Shown here: positions 34,957 through 43,694 of the stretch, piece by piece
Position numbering within the stretch: the stretch's first letter is position 1
Layout: every line of letters begins with the position of its first letter
DNA from: Gordonia lacunae
Lineage (GTDB): Bacteria > Actinomycetota > Actinomycetes > Mycobacteriales > Mycobacteriaceae
Assembly: GCF_002149015.1 (NCBI RefSeq)
Contig: NZ_NGFO01000003.1
Coordinates: forward strand, 210,779 to 274,778
DNA length: 64,000 bases
Direction: 5' to 3'
The notes under the pieces: model-generated
Database searches by the model: none
What the model saw: only the letters and a program-made list of their open reading frames with translations
Told to the model about the DNA's origin: nothing
Position numbers and translations under genes: made by a program

Positions 34957-36306
34957 TCAGCCGCGGCGGGCGTACTCCAGGATGATGTCGACGGCCCGGG
35001 CCGCGCTCTGGCACGCGCCCTCCATCGTCGTGGTCCAGTCGGTGCGGGTCCAGTCACCGGCGAGGGCGAGACCGTCGACCTCGGTGCGCTGGTCGGGGCG
35101 GATGCCCGCGGTTCCCGGTCGTTGCGCGAAGGTCGATTTCGGCATCCGGACCACATGGCTGTGGACCACCTCGGCATCGGCCGCCTGCGGAAAGTACCGC
35201 CGCAGCATGTCCATCTGGATGTCGGTGATCTCGGCGTTCGTCTTCGAGATCAGGTCATACGACGCCGATACCGTCGTCGAATAGAAGTGATTGTCGCGCG
35301 GTTCGCGGCCGTGCATACGCTGGCGGTCCCAGACCTGCTCCAGCACACCCTCACCGCCGTAGAGGATCTCGCCCCAGTCGGCCATCCCGATCGAGCGGTC
35401 GAGGTAGAGGTTCACGCTCACGATGGGCACCGGGGTCAGGTTCTCGACGGCACGATAGATGCGGTCGTGTCCTGGGACCTGATCGAGGAGCCCCTTCACG
35501 TTCCACACCGGCACCGCGCAGATGACCGCGTCGGCCGCGATCTTCTCGCCGTCGGCGAGGGTCACACCGCGCACGGTCCCGTCGGTCACGTCGATCGACG
35601 ACACCACCGCGCGGTGACGGACCTCCACACCGGCATCGGCGAAACGCTTCTCGGCGCCCTCGATGAACAGCGTGTCGAGATCGACGGTGGGGTATCCGAT
35701 CGAGATCGGCGTCCGCGTCTCCCGAGCCCGCCGGGCTCCCGTCACCAGCAGATCGGCCGGGACCTTGGCCGACGAGATGTCCGGCTTGTCCCCGGTGAGA
35801 CCGATGACGATGCCGTCCCAGAGCGCGTCGCGCGCCGACTGCGGCAGTCCGATGCGCCGGAACCATTCGTCGGCCGTGATGTCATCGAGCCAGTCGGGTT
35901 GCCGAAATGCCTGACGTATCAGGGTGATCTGCGCACGCGCGGTCCGTAGCCGGTCGAGGCCGGTCACCCCGGGCAGGTCGCCGAGCGCCGCGCGGAGCCC
36001 GGACAGGCCCGCGAAACCCGATGTGCGGGTCGCCCCGCCGGGCATGCGGACCGTCATGCGCCCCGGGAATGCCACGTGTTGACGGGTGCCCACACTGTCC
36101 AGGTAGCGCATGAGGTGCTCGTATCCGCTGGCGAACACGTGCTGACCGTTGTCGGGGACGTCGTCGACGGCGTGCAGGGGCATCGAGATGGTGCGACCGC
36201 CGAGCGAACCGCGCCGTTCGAGCACGGTGACGCGCTGACCTGCCTCCGAGAGCCACACCGCCGACGCCAGACCGGCGAGTCCCCCACCCACGACCACGCA
36301 ATGCAT
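34957..36306 (-). CDS. FAD-dependent amine-oxidase-like protein (HpnE / phytoene desaturase-like)
   Basis: A 449-residue flavoprotein. MHCVVVGGGLAGLASAVWLSEAGQRVTVLERRGSLGGRT is the Rossmann GxGxxG plus the GGR motif of the amine oxidase superfamily, and GLALAGDWTRTDWTTTMEGACQSAARAVD is the C-terminal FAD motif. The middle is closest in style to hydroxysqualene dehydroxylase HpnE and carotene desaturases, which act on isoprenoids. No squalene or carotenoid gene is adjacent, so the substrate is open. The ATG at 36306 gives the canonical N-terminus. Confidence 0.8.
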   Translation of the reverse strand: MHCVVVGGGLAGLASAVWLSEAGQRVTVLERRGSLGGRTISMPLHAVDDVPDNGQHVFASGYEHLMRYLDSVGTRQHVAFPGRMTVRMPGGATRTSGFAGLSGLRAALGDLPGVTGLDRLRTARAQITLIRQAFRQPDWLDDITADEWFRRIGLPQSARDALWDGIVIGLTGDKPDISSAKVPADLLVTGARRARETRTPISIGYPTVDLDTLFIEGAEKRFADAGVEVRHRAVVSSIDVTDGTVRGVTLADGEKIAADAVICAVPVWNVKGLLDQVPGHDRIYRAVENLTPVPIVSVNLYLDRSIGMADWGEILYGGEGVLEQVWDRQRMHGREPRDNHFYSTTVSASYDLISKTNAEITDIQMDMLRRYFPQAADAEVVHSHVVRMPKSTFAQRPGTAGIRPDQRTEVDGLALAGDWTRTDWTTTMEGACQSAARAVDIILEYARRG

Positions 36307-36396
36307 GCGCAACAGATTAGCGGTCAGGGCTGACCGGTATCGAGGTTGCGCGGATTCGCCCGCTGTAGCACCGGAACCGCCCGGACTCAGCCGGAG

Positions 36397-37584
36397 TCAG
36401 CCGGTCATCTTGACGTTCTTGGCCGCCCCGAGCACCGAGAGGGCCTGCGGCACCAACACGAGACCGAGGACCGCCATCGCGAGTGTCCACGACCCCGTGA
36501 CGTCATGGATTCCGCCGATGACGATCGGACCGGCCGCCGCGGCCAGGTACCCGACGGACTGCGCCATCCCGGACACCTGGCCCGTCTGCTCGGACCCGGA
36601 ACTGCGCAGCACCATGAAGAGCAGAGCCAGACTGATCGACGAGCCGGGTCCGACCATCACGCAGGCGGCCCAGAACCCCGGCCACACGTCGGTGCTCAAC
36701 AGGCCGACGAAGCCGACGGCGCACACGGTGATCACCGACAGGGTCACGACACGCTGATCGGCGAAGCGGCCGGCGACGATCGGCGCGAGCAGCGACATGA
36801 TCAAGGCGACGACCTGCGCCGACGCCAGAACCGCGCCCGCCCGCAGCGGCGACATCCCGGTCTCGACGAGGTACTGCGGCAACCACGCGACGAACGTGTA
36901 GAAGATCAACGACTGCGTACCCATGAACACCGTGATCGCCCACGCGATCGGGTTCTTCAGCAACGACGACGTCGGCGCGGCCGAGGTCACCCGGTGAACC
37001 ATGGGGAGTTGCGGGATCCACACGACGACGGCGACCAGGGCGAGGATCGCCCACATCGCGAGCGCAAGACGCCAGTTCCCGCCCAGCGCGTCGTCGATGG
37101 GGACACTCACCCCGGAGGCCACCGCGGCACCGCCGGACAGCGTCATCGAGTAGAGACCCGTCATGAGCCCGGAGCGGTGCGCGAAGTCGCGTTTGATCAG
37201 CGCCGGGAGCACGACGTTGCAGGTGCCGATGGCGGCTCCGATGACCGCCGAGCCGGCGAAGAGGGCCGCCGCGGACGGGATCAGCCGCACGAGGATGCCG
37301 ACGATCAGCACCAGTAGCGCACCGAAGATGACCCGTTCGATGCCGAAGCGGTTGGCGAGGCGGGGCGCGACCGGGGCGGAGAGTCCGAAGAAGAGCACCG
37401 GAAGCGCGGTGAGCAGGCCGGCGACCGCGCTGCTGAACCCGGCATCGTCGGAGATCACGCCGATCAGCGGCCCGACGGCCACGACGGCCGGTCGCAGGTT
37501 AGCGGCGACCAGCATCACCCCGACCGCGGTGACGATCACCCCGACACCGGTCCGCTCGCGGGTCGACAGAGCCTGCCCGCTCAT
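36397..37584 (-). CDS. MFS transporter, CynX/NimT type
   Basis: A 395-residue protein with 12 hydrophobic helices. VMLVAANLRPAVVAVGPLIGVISDDAGFSSAVAGLLTALPVLFFGLSAPVAPRLANRFG is the characteristic opening of cyanate/nitroimidazole-type MFS proteins, with the conserved NLRP. Members import small anions or export drugs; the substrate is unknown. Its start overlaps the stop of the upstream GntR gene by 4 bp, so the two are cotranscribed. Confidence 0.88.
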   Translation of the reverse strand: MSGQALSTRERTGVGVIVTAVGVMLVAANLRPAVVAVGPLIGVISDDAGFSSAVAGLLTALPVLFFGLSAPVAPRLANRFGIERVIFGALLVLIVGILVRLIPSAAALFAGSAVIGAAIGTCNVVLPALIKRDFAHRSGLMTGLYSMTLSGGAAVASGVSVPIDDALGGNWRLALAMWAILALVAVVVWIPQLPMVHRVTSAAPTSSLLKNPIAWAITVFMGTQSLIFYTFVAWLPQYLVETGMSPLRAGAVLASAQVVALIMSLLAPIVAGRFADQRVVTLSVITVCAVGFVGLLSTDVWPGFWAACVMVGPGSSISLALLFMVLRSSGSEQTGQVSGMAQSVGYLAAAAGPIVIGGIHDVTGSWTLAMAVLGLVLVPQALSVLGAAKNVKMTG

Positions 37585-38255
37585 TCCGGCACCTCGGTGA
37601 AGTCGACGTACGCGTACACGGCCGCGCGCGCCGCACCGGCGTCACCCCGTTCGATCGCGTCGACGACGTCGCGGTGCCCCCGCGGGTGCGTCTGCTCGGC
37701 CAGCGGACGGCGCAGCACCGCCGGGTGCGTGCGGGCGATGACCTCCGCGATCCCGTCGTACATCTCGATGAGCAGTGCGTTGCCGGAGGCGACGACGAGC
37801 TCGGCGTGAAAAGCGATGTCTGCCTCGGTGTATCGATCCAGGTCGCCGTCAGCCAAGGCACGCTCGGTGCGGGACAGCAGCGTGCGCAGTCGCTTCACGT
37901 CTTCGTCGTCGGCACGACCGGCTGCACCGGCCGCCGACTCGCTCTCGAGTGCGCGACGCACCTCGAGGAGATCGCGGAGCTCCGACGGAGTGGAGCGCCG
38001 TGCGATGGCGCCGGCGAGTGGGCTCCGACCGCGCACATAGGTTCCGTCGCCGCGCCGCGGCTCCAGCATGCCGGCGTGTTCGAGCGCCCGAGCGGCCTCG
38101 CGGATCGTGTTCCGTCCCACCCCGAACTGCGCCACGAGCTCTGGCTCGGCGGGAATCCGCTCGCCGAGTGGCCAGGTGCCGTCGGCGATCAGCTCCTGCA
38201 TTCGTTGCACGACGAGCTCACTGGTCCTACGGGGTGGGGTGATCTGTCCGGACAC
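37581..38255 (-). CDS. GntR/FadR-family regulator with FCD domain
   Basis: A 224-residue regulator. LVVQRMQELIADGTWPLGERIPAEPELVAQFGVGRNTIREAARALEHAGMLEPRRGDGTYV is the winged helix (about 12-72), and about 85-215 is an FCD all-helical ligand domain (LRDLLEVRRALESESAAGAA, DIAFHAELVVASGN, HRDVVDAIERGDAGAARAAV). It is a useful yardstick for the FCD-like segment inside the BenC/D fusion. The GTG at 38255 is the most 5' sensible start. It probably autoregulates and controls the coupled transporter through the palindrome at 38268. Confidence 0.88.
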   Translation of the reverse strand: MSGQITPPRRTSELVVQRMQELIADGTWPLGERIPAEPELVAQFGVGRNTIREAARALEHAGMLEPRRGDGTYVRGRSPLAGAIARRSTPSELRDLLEVRRALESESAAGAAGRADDEDVKRLRTLLSRTERALADGDLDRYTEADIAFHAELVVASGNALLIEMYDGIAEVIARTHPAVLRRPLAEQTHPRGHRDVVDAIERGDAGAARAAVYAYVDFTEVPE

Positions 38256-38267
38256 GAAAAACAACCT

Positions 38268-38280
38268 AACATCCCATGTT
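38268..38280. promoter_or_regulatory. Candidate GntR operator
   Basis: AACATCCCATGTT is a 13-bp dyad (AACAT/ATGTT with a 3-bp centre) 13 bp upstream of the GntR gene start. Its size and symmetry fit a FadR-type site. Confidence 0.5.
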
Positions 38281-38319
38281 TCGAGCTCCGGCGCCGCCCG
38301 GTCGCGCCGCCCCGATGGC

Positions 38320-38973
38320 TCAGGCGGCGGTGGCCGCCCGGTGTAGCGCACCGGCGAGGTCGTCGATGGTGGTCGGCATGAGGCGCTGATCGTCGAGGAA
38401 GAACGTGGGAGTGCCCTGCACGCCGAGGGCCAGACCGTCGGCGACGTCGGCGCGAATCCGCTCCAGCGTGGCCGGACTGTTGTACGCGGAGTCGAACGCG
38501 GGCATGTCCAGTCCGAGGTCGAGCGCGAAGCCGCGGAACACATCGTCGGCGGGCACCCGCTGCTCACCCCATTGCGCCTGGGTGGCGAACATGCGCTGGT
38601 ACATCTGCTCGAATCTGTCCTGTGCCGCAGCGGCTTCGACGGCGCGGGCCGCGCGTTCGGCGTTGAAGTGGCCGGGCATCGGGAAGTAGCGGACCACGAA
38701 GGTGATCCGGTCGCCATAAGTGCGCCGCAGGTCCTCGATGATCGGATGGACCGCGCCGCAGGCCTCGCACTCGAAGTCGAGGAATTCGACGAATCGGGCC
38801 CGCTCGTCGGCCGGAGCCGTCAGGCGGTGACTGTCCGGGCGTACCAGGCGGTCGGCGGCGACGGCGGTGTCCGCGGGTGCGGGCGCGGGTTCGCGGTCGA
38901 TGAGCACGGCGACACCGAGGACGACGACGACGGCCGCGAGGGCCGCCCATGCGATCGTGGTCGGTCTGCTCAT
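38320..38973 (-). CDS. DsbA-family thiol oxidoreductase, membrane-anchored
   Basis: A 217-residue protein with one N-terminal hydrophobic helix (IAWAALAAVVVVLGVAVLI) that should anchor it outside the membrane. A thioredoxin fold follows with the redox pair Cys69-Glu-Ala-Cys72 in DFECEACGAVHP and the cis-Pro loop VQGTPTFFLDD. It probably oxidises or isomerises disulfides in exported proteins. Genes downstream face away, so it is monocistronic. Confidence 0.88.
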   Translation of the reverse strand: MSRPTTIAWAALAAVVVVLGVAVLIDREPAPAPADTAVAADRLVRPDSHRLTAPADERARFVEFLDFECEACGAVHPIIEDLRRTYGDRITFVVRYFPMPGHFNAERAARAVEAAAAQDRFEQMYQRMFATQAQWGEQRVPADDVFRGFALDLGLDMPAFDSAYNSPATLERIRADVADGLALGVQGTPTFFLDDQRLMPTTIDDLAGALHRAATAA

Positions 38974-39070
38974 CCGTCCAACGTAGAAGCAATGGAATCG
39001 GCGGCCCGACCGGCCCCCTCAGCAGAACAGCCCGCACAGGCCGGGCAGACATCACGCTTGATCCGAGATG

Positions 39071-39089
39071 ATTGGTTACCCTAACCTAA
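39071..39089 (+). promoter_or_regulatory. IdeR/DtxR-type iron box
   Basis: ATTGGTTACCCTAACCTAA matches the IdeR consensus at 16 of 19 positions by eye, 5 bp before the start codon of the siderophore-binding lipoprotein. It implies repression of that gene when iron is plentiful. Confidence 0.75.
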
Positions 39090-39094
39090 CCTCC

Positions 39095-40084
39095 ATGCAC
39101 TCGAAACGGCCTCTCACCGTCCCGGTCCTGCTCGTCGCCGTGCTCGTGTTCGCCCTGGGGTGTTCCTCCGGAAATGACGGGAACTCCGGTGGGAACTCAG
39201 CGGAGTCGACAGAGCGGACCACTGTCGACCATCAGTACGGGTCGACAGTGGTCGAGGGCACGCCGAAGCGGGTGGTCACCCTCACCGGCGCAACCGCCTG
39301 GTCCGACTCGTTGATCAAACTGGACGTCCCGATCACCGCCGAGTTCGTCTCCGCCGGATACTCGGGTCCGGGCAACCGGTTCGCATGGACCCCACCGCAC
39401 GAGTCGACCGTCATCCCGGTCGACGTCGGCGCCTCGCCGGACGTCGCCGAGGTCGCGAAGCTCGACCCGGACCTGATCCTCGCGGGTTACCTGCCCGACC
39501 GTGCGGCGTACGACATCCTGTCGAAGATCGCGCCGACCATTCCCGTCATGAGCACCGAGACCGTCAACGACACCTGGCAGCAGGTGTTGAGCACCGCGGG
39601 CACGATCTTCGGCAAGGAGGACCAGGCGTCCGAAGCGCAGACCGAGGTCGACGCGAAGATCGAGGCAATCAAGAAGAAATACCCTGCGGTCCAGGGCAAG
39701 ACCGCGACCTTCGGTCAGCTCACGCCGGAGCGTCAGTTCGGTGTGGTCACCTCCGACAAAGATCCGTCGGCCAAGTTGCTCGCAGAACTCGGCCTGCGGC
39801 TCGACCCCCGCGTCACCACGCTCTCCGACAACGGCCAGCGCGTCATCGTCTCGAGCGAGCGGGTGGATCTGCTCGGTTCCGATCTGCTGATCTTCTGGCC
39901 GTTGGTGGGCGGGCCCGAGGTCTTCGCTACGATCCCGGGATGGGACTCGTTGCCCGCGGTCCGGTCCGGCGCAACGGTGTTCCTGACCAACGACACCGCC
40001 TCGGCGTTCGGGGCGCCGACGGTCTACTCGGTTCCGTGGGCGGTCGACGCCCTCGAGCCCGCACTCTCGAAGCTCACCGCATGA
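39095..40084 (+). CDS. Iron-siderophore ABC transporter substrate-binding lipoprotein
   Basis: A 329-residue FecB/FepB-type binding protein. The signal peptide ends in LVFALGC (Cys23 lipidated), followed by a Gly/Asn/Ser tether, then GTPKRVVTLTGATAWSDSLIKLDVPI and EVAKLDPDLILAGYLPDRAAYDILSKIAPTIPV, the usual binding-lobe pattern. It captures Fe-siderophore outside the cell for an ABC permease not encoded nearby, so it may be an orphan binding protein. The iron box supports induction by iron starvation, in common with the reductase at 24.9 kb. Confidence 0.92.
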   Translation: MHSKRPLTVPVLLVAVLVFALGCSSGNDGNSGGNSAESTERTTVDHQYGSTVVEGTPKRVVTLTGATAWSDSLIKLDVPITAEFVSAGYSGPGNRFAWTPPHESTVIPVDVGASPDVAEVAKLDPDLILAGYLPDRAAYDILSKIAPTIPVMSTETVNDTWQQVLSTAGTIFGKEDQASEAQTEVDAKIEAIKKKYPAVQGKTATFGQLTPERQFGVVTSDKDPSAKLLAELGLRLDPRVTTLSDNGQRVIVSSERVDLLGSDLLIFWPLVGGPEVFATIPGWDSLPAVRSGATVFLTNDTASAFGAPTVYSVPWAVDALEPALSKLTA

Positions 40085-40155
40085 GCGGTGCGGTGAGCAG
40101 CGTCGTCGTTGCGTAACACCCGCCCATACCGGTCCGTTCGGTGCTTAGATGAGCC

Positions 40156-41442
40156 ATGTCGTTCGGGGTGCGCACGAGTTGGCTGCGCGTGGGTGTCATC
40201 GGTCTGGTCGTCGGCGTGATCGCCGGAATGCTCGCGAGCGCGCCTCCGGCGCAGGCGACGCCCGGCCCGGGATCGCCGTTGCCGTCGGCCGATCCGTTCT
40301 ATTCCTACGACGCCTCATTGGCCGGGGTCGCGCCCGGCGCGGTGCTCCGCAGCCGTCCCATGCAATTCCGGACGCCGACGATGTCCACGCCGATCACCGG
40401 CTCACAGGTGCTCTATCGCACCACCGACCAGTTCGGCCGGAGCGTGGTGACGGTCGCGACCGTGCTCCGGCCCCTGACCCCGGGCCCCACGCGCCTGGTC
40501 TCGTATCACATGGCCTACGACGCGCTCGGGTCTCAGTGCGATCCGTCGTACACGCTCAGCGGCGGGTACACCAACGGCACGGCAACCGCCGAACAAGGCG
40601 TCATCGCAGGCTATCTCGCGGCCGGCTACACCGTCGTGGTCCCCGACTACGAGGGCGAGAAGCTGCAGTGGACCATCGGCCGGCAGTCGGGATACGCCGC
40701 GCTCGACGGCGTCCGCGCCGCGCAGTCCTTCCTGCGGTTGCCGCAGTCGACCCCGGTCGGCCTGGTCGGCTACTCCGGCGGGTCGATCCCGACACAGTTC
40801 GGCGCCGAGGTCGCGCCGCGATACGCCCCCGAACTCAACATCGTGGGTGCCGCCGCGGGCGGCCTGCCCGTGGACCTCGCGCACAACCTGCCCTACATCA
40901 ACGGCAGCGCGAAGTGGGCGGGCGTCATCCCGGCGCTGGTGGTCGCCTACCAGCGGACCTACCGACTCGACACGTCGACGTTCCTGTCCGCGCGCGGCCG
41001 GCAGGTCGCCGCAGACGTCAGCGACGAGTGCATCTCGGAGTTCGCGTCGAAGTACGCCGGACTCACCAGTGCGGACATGGTCAAACCGCCGTACACCGGA
41101 CTTCTCGACGTCCCGCAGGTCGTGCGGGCGATCAACGACAACATCATGGGTCGTTCCGGCACCCCGGCGACCAAGATGCTTCTCGCGGTGGGCCATTACA
41201 ACGCGATCGGCGACACCCTGATGATCACCGGCGACGTCATCGGCCTGGCGGACGACTACTGCTCGCGCGGCGTCGACATCACCTACCGGCAGCTCAACGG
41301 TCTGACCCACCAGGAAGCTTTCCTGCCGTTCGAACCCCTTGCGCTGCACTACCTCACGGAGAGGTTCGCGGGGGCGCCGACGCAGAGCAACTGCGGTTCG
41401 CTACCGCGCGGGAACAGCCTGGCACCGCTTCCGGTGCCCTGA
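40156..41442 (+). CDS. Secreted lipase
   Basis: A 428-residue protein with a Sec signal peptide (hydrophobic core 11-28, cleavage likely after APPAQA at about 34). The mature part is a secretory lipase: DPFYSYDASLAGVAPGAVLRSRPM, VPDYEGEKLQWTIGRQSGYAALDGVRAA and the nucleophile elbow GYSGGS (Ser207). Cysteines at 128, about 290, about 370 and near the C-terminus could form disulfides. It would hydrolyse triacylglycerols or esters outside the cell. It ends 1 bp before the facing GAF-ANTAR gene. Confidence 0.9.
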   Translation: MSFGVRTSWLRVGVIGLVVGVIAGMLASAPPAQATPGPGSPLPSADPFYSYDASLAGVAPGAVLRSRPMQFRTPTMSTPITGSQVLYRTTDQFGRSVVTVATVLRPLTPGPTRLVSYHMAYDALGSQCDPSYTLSGGYTNGTATAEQGVIAGYLAAGYTVVVPDYEGEKLQWTIGRQSGYAALDGVRAAQSFLRLPQSTPVGLVGYSGGSIPTQFGAEVAPRYAPELNIVGAAAGGLPVDLAHNLPYINGSAKWAGVIPALVVAYQRTYRLDTSTFLSARGRQVAADVSDECISEFASKYAGLTSADMVKPPYTGLLDVPQVVRAINDNIMGRSGTPATKMLLAVGHYNAIGDTLMITGDVIGLADDYCSRGVDITYRQLNGLTHQEAFLPFEPLALHYLTERFAGAPTQSNCGSLPRGNSLAPLPVP

Positions 41443-41443
41443 G

Positions 41444-42172
41444 TCACGTTCGCGGCGGTTTCTCGGCGGCGATGACGTGCTCGGCGAGCTGCGCGAGCGG
41501 GATGTTGCGCTCCTGCGAGAGCCGCTTCAGCAGCGAGAACGCATCCGCCGCGTCGACCGAGAATCGCTCCATCAGCATCCCTTTCGCCTGACCGATGACG
41601 TCACGGCTGGCCAGCGCACTACGAAACTGCTGCCCGCGCCGGGCCTCGAGCAAGGCAATGGCGGCGTGAGTGGCCAGATCGTTGGCGTGATCCTCGAGCG
41701 AGGGACTGGCCAGGCGAGGGGTCTCGGAGTAGAGGTTGAGCGCACCCAGTTCGTGGTCCCCGATGAACAGCTGCATCGACAGGGAGGATCGCACCGGGGT
41801 CTCGCGACGCACCGAGTCGACGAACGCCGGCCAGCGCGTCTCGAACTCCACGTCGTCGATCCGGATGGTCCGTTCCCGCCAGATCGCGTCGAAGCACGGA
41901 CCCTCGTCGTGGGCCTCCTGGAGGGCGTCGACCGTCTTGGGGACCGGACCGGTCGCGGCGGTGGACGTCAACTGCGCGAGCCGATCGGCCGAACCGCGAC
42001 GGGTGACCAGTGTGACCCCGGCATGGTCGACGCCTGGCAGCACCCGGACGGCCGCTTCGGTGACCTCGAGCAGCATTCCCTCGGGGTCGATCACGTCTTC
42101 CCCGGGATCGCCGTGGAGTTCCCGTGCGAGTCGCCCGATCTGATCGCGAATGTTCTCGTTCGAGACGGGCAC
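41444..42172 (-). CDS. GAF-ANTAR RNA-binding response protein
   Basis: A 242-residue protein with a GAF domain (about 30-170; VLPGVDHAGVTLVTRRG, DEGPCFDAIW, GALNLYSETP) and a C-terminal three-helix ANTAR domain (RDVIGQAKGMLMERFSVDAADAFSLLKRLSQERN). ANTAR domains bind paired hairpins in mRNA and prevent termination. It is a close paralogue of the protein at 52930, with near-identical ANTAR cores. Its RNA targets are unknown; sensing through GAF is probably of a small molecule or redox state. Confidence 0.9.
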   Translation of the reverse strand: MPVSNENIRDQIGRLARELHGDPGEDVIDPEGMLLEVTEAAVRVLPGVDHAGVTLVTRRGSADRLAQLTSTAATGPVPKTVDALQEAHDEGPCFDAIWRERTIRIDDVEFETRWPAFVDSVRRETPVRSSLSMQLFIGDHELGALNLYSETPRLASPSLEDHANDLATHAAIALLEARRGQQFRSALASRDVIGQAKGMLMERFSVDAADAFSLLKRLSQERNIPLAQLAEHVIAAEKPPRT

Positions 42173-42297
42173 CGTCCGCCTCTCGTCGTGGTTCCGCTTT
42201 CCGTGTCGGCGTAGCAGTGCGACGCCGACATCATCGGATTTTACCCTCGAACCGCTTCATGCGGCGGTCTCATGGGATCTCGATGCGCTCCGGTGAT

Positions 42298-43158
42298 CTA
42301 CCCCGGCAGAGTCTCGCCACCGATCGGCGCGAGGACTTCGCCGGTGTAGTACGACGACAGCTGCTCGGCTGCGAAGAACACATATGACGGCGCGATCTCG
42401 TCCGGTTGGGCGGCGCGGCCCATCGGCGCCTGCGTGCCGAAGTCCTTGACCGCCTCGGCCGGCATCGTGGCCGGGATGAGCGGCGTCCAGACCGGACCGG
42501 GCGCCACACAGTTCACGCGGATCTTCCGCTTCATCAGCGACTGGGCCAGCGAGTAGGTCAGCGCGAGAACTGCTCCCTTGGTCGCCGAGTAGTCGATGAG
42601 ACTGTCGTTGCCGCGCAGCCCGTTGATCGACGAGGTGTTGATGATGGCGCCGCCGCCGGTCAGATGCGGGACCGCGGCACGGGTGGTGTGGAAGAAGCTG
42701 TCGATGTTGACGTCGAACGTGCGCCGCCACTGCTCCGGCGTCAGTTCCAGGAAATCGTCGACGATCTCCTGGTAGGCGACGTTGTTCACCAGGATGTCCA
42801 GCGCACCGAGTTCGTCCACGGTCCGCTTCACGATGTCGGCGCAGTGCGCCGGGTCGGCGAGATCGCCGCGATAGGCGCGGGCCTGTCGACCCTCCGCCTC
42901 GATGAGCCCGACGGTGTGCCGGGCGTCGTTGTCCTCTTCCAGGTAGGCGATGGCGACGTCGGCCCCTTCTTTGGCGAAGGCGACCGCGACCGCTCGGCCG
43001 ATCCCCGAGTCACCGCCGGTGATGAGGGCGGTCTTGCCCGCGAGCAGATCGCGCCCGCGGTACTCGCGCATCTCGTCGCGCGGTCGGTCACCCATCTCGT
43101 CGGTCTCACCGGGGTACGGGATCGTCTTCGCCACGTGCTCGGAATTCTCGTCACTCAT
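42298..43158 (-). CDS. SDR oxidoreductase, glucose dehydrogenase-like
   Basis: A 286-residue classical SDR with a 40-residue N-terminal extension (YPGETDEMGDRPRDEMREYRGRDLL) typical of the YhdF/YghA group. LITGGDSGIGRAVAVAFAKEGADVAI is the NAD(P) site, LVNNVAYQE is the NNAG-like motif, and Ser-Tyr-Lys are in INTSSINGL and IDYSATKGAV. Members are stress-induced in several bacteria, with broad alcohol/aldehyde specificity. The surrounding stress regulators fit that role. It is followed upstream on the same strand by a small acidic protein. Confidence 0.9.
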   Translation of the reverse strand: MSDENSEHVAKTIPYPGETDEMGDRPRDEMREYRGRDLLAGKTALITGGDSGIGRAVAVAFAKEGADVAIAYLEEDNDARHTVGLIEAEGRQARAYRGDLADPAHCADIVKRTVDELGALDILVNNVAYQEIVDDFLELTPEQWRRTFDVNIDSFFHTTRAAVPHLTGGGAIINTSSINGLRGNDSLIDYSATKGAVLALTYSLAQSLMKRKIRVNCVAPGPVWTPLIPATMPAEAVKDFGTQAPMGRAAQPDEIAPSYVFFAAEQLSSYYTGEVLAPIGGETLPG

Positions 43159-43220
43159 GGGCGACGAATGCCCGCGCGGCGGCGGCCGGAAACATCGCCG
43201 CCGGCCCCATCGCGGCGGCG

Positions 43221-43469
43221 TCAGGGATTCTCGTCGGGAATCTCCTGGTCGAGCTTCTCGTCGAGCGACTCGCCTTCGCGCTGTTCGCGGGCCGTCGTGC
43301 CGGTGCGGTCGCTGGCCGACCAGTCCTCGGGCGGATCCATGCCCTCCTCGAGCGGATCCTGGCCCAGTCGGTCCTCGTCGAGATCCTCGAAACCGGCCGT
43401 CGACGTCAGATCGGGATTGATGCCCTCGGTCGCCGCTGCTGCGCTGTCACCCACGTTGTCGGTGCTCAT
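43221..43469 (-). CDS. Small acidic conserved protein
   Basis: An 82-residue, strongly acidic protein (MSTDNVGDSAAAATEG, DLDEDRLGQDPLEEGMDPPEDWS, GTTAREQREGESLDEKLDQEIPDE). It is probably intrinsically disordered, with no Cys and no hydrophobic core. Short proteins with a DPLEEGMxPPExWS-like block occur in mycolate actinobacteria near stress genes as I recall, but no function is known. AGAGGA precedes the ATG at 43469. The gene lies 62 bp upstream of the SDR on the same strand and may share its promoter. Confidence 0.72.
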   Translation of the reverse strand: MSTDNVGDSAAAATEGINPDLTSTAGFEDLDEDRLGQDPLEEGMDPPEDWSASDRTGTTAREQREGESLDEKLDQEIPDENP

Positions 43470-43694
43470 TCTCGTCCTCTCGTCGTAGCCGGAATCGGCG
43501 CTCGGATGCAGCCGGGGTCTCCGGCCCGGGTTGCTCGCAGTACCCGAGCGACACGGTGCCGAAACGATCTCCGCGAGTCCGGCTTCGACGACACGGACCA
43601 GGCCGATTCTCGCTCGGCACGACGGCCAGGTAAGCTCATCTTTCGCCCGAGACCGCTGGCATCCATGTTGAATTTGTGGTTTGTAGGGGTGAGG

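Noticed and set aside
42298..43469. Gene transfer island based on the small acidic protein and SDR
   Set aside because: Base composition and codon use look like the rest of the window, and no integrase, att site or flanking repeat is present.
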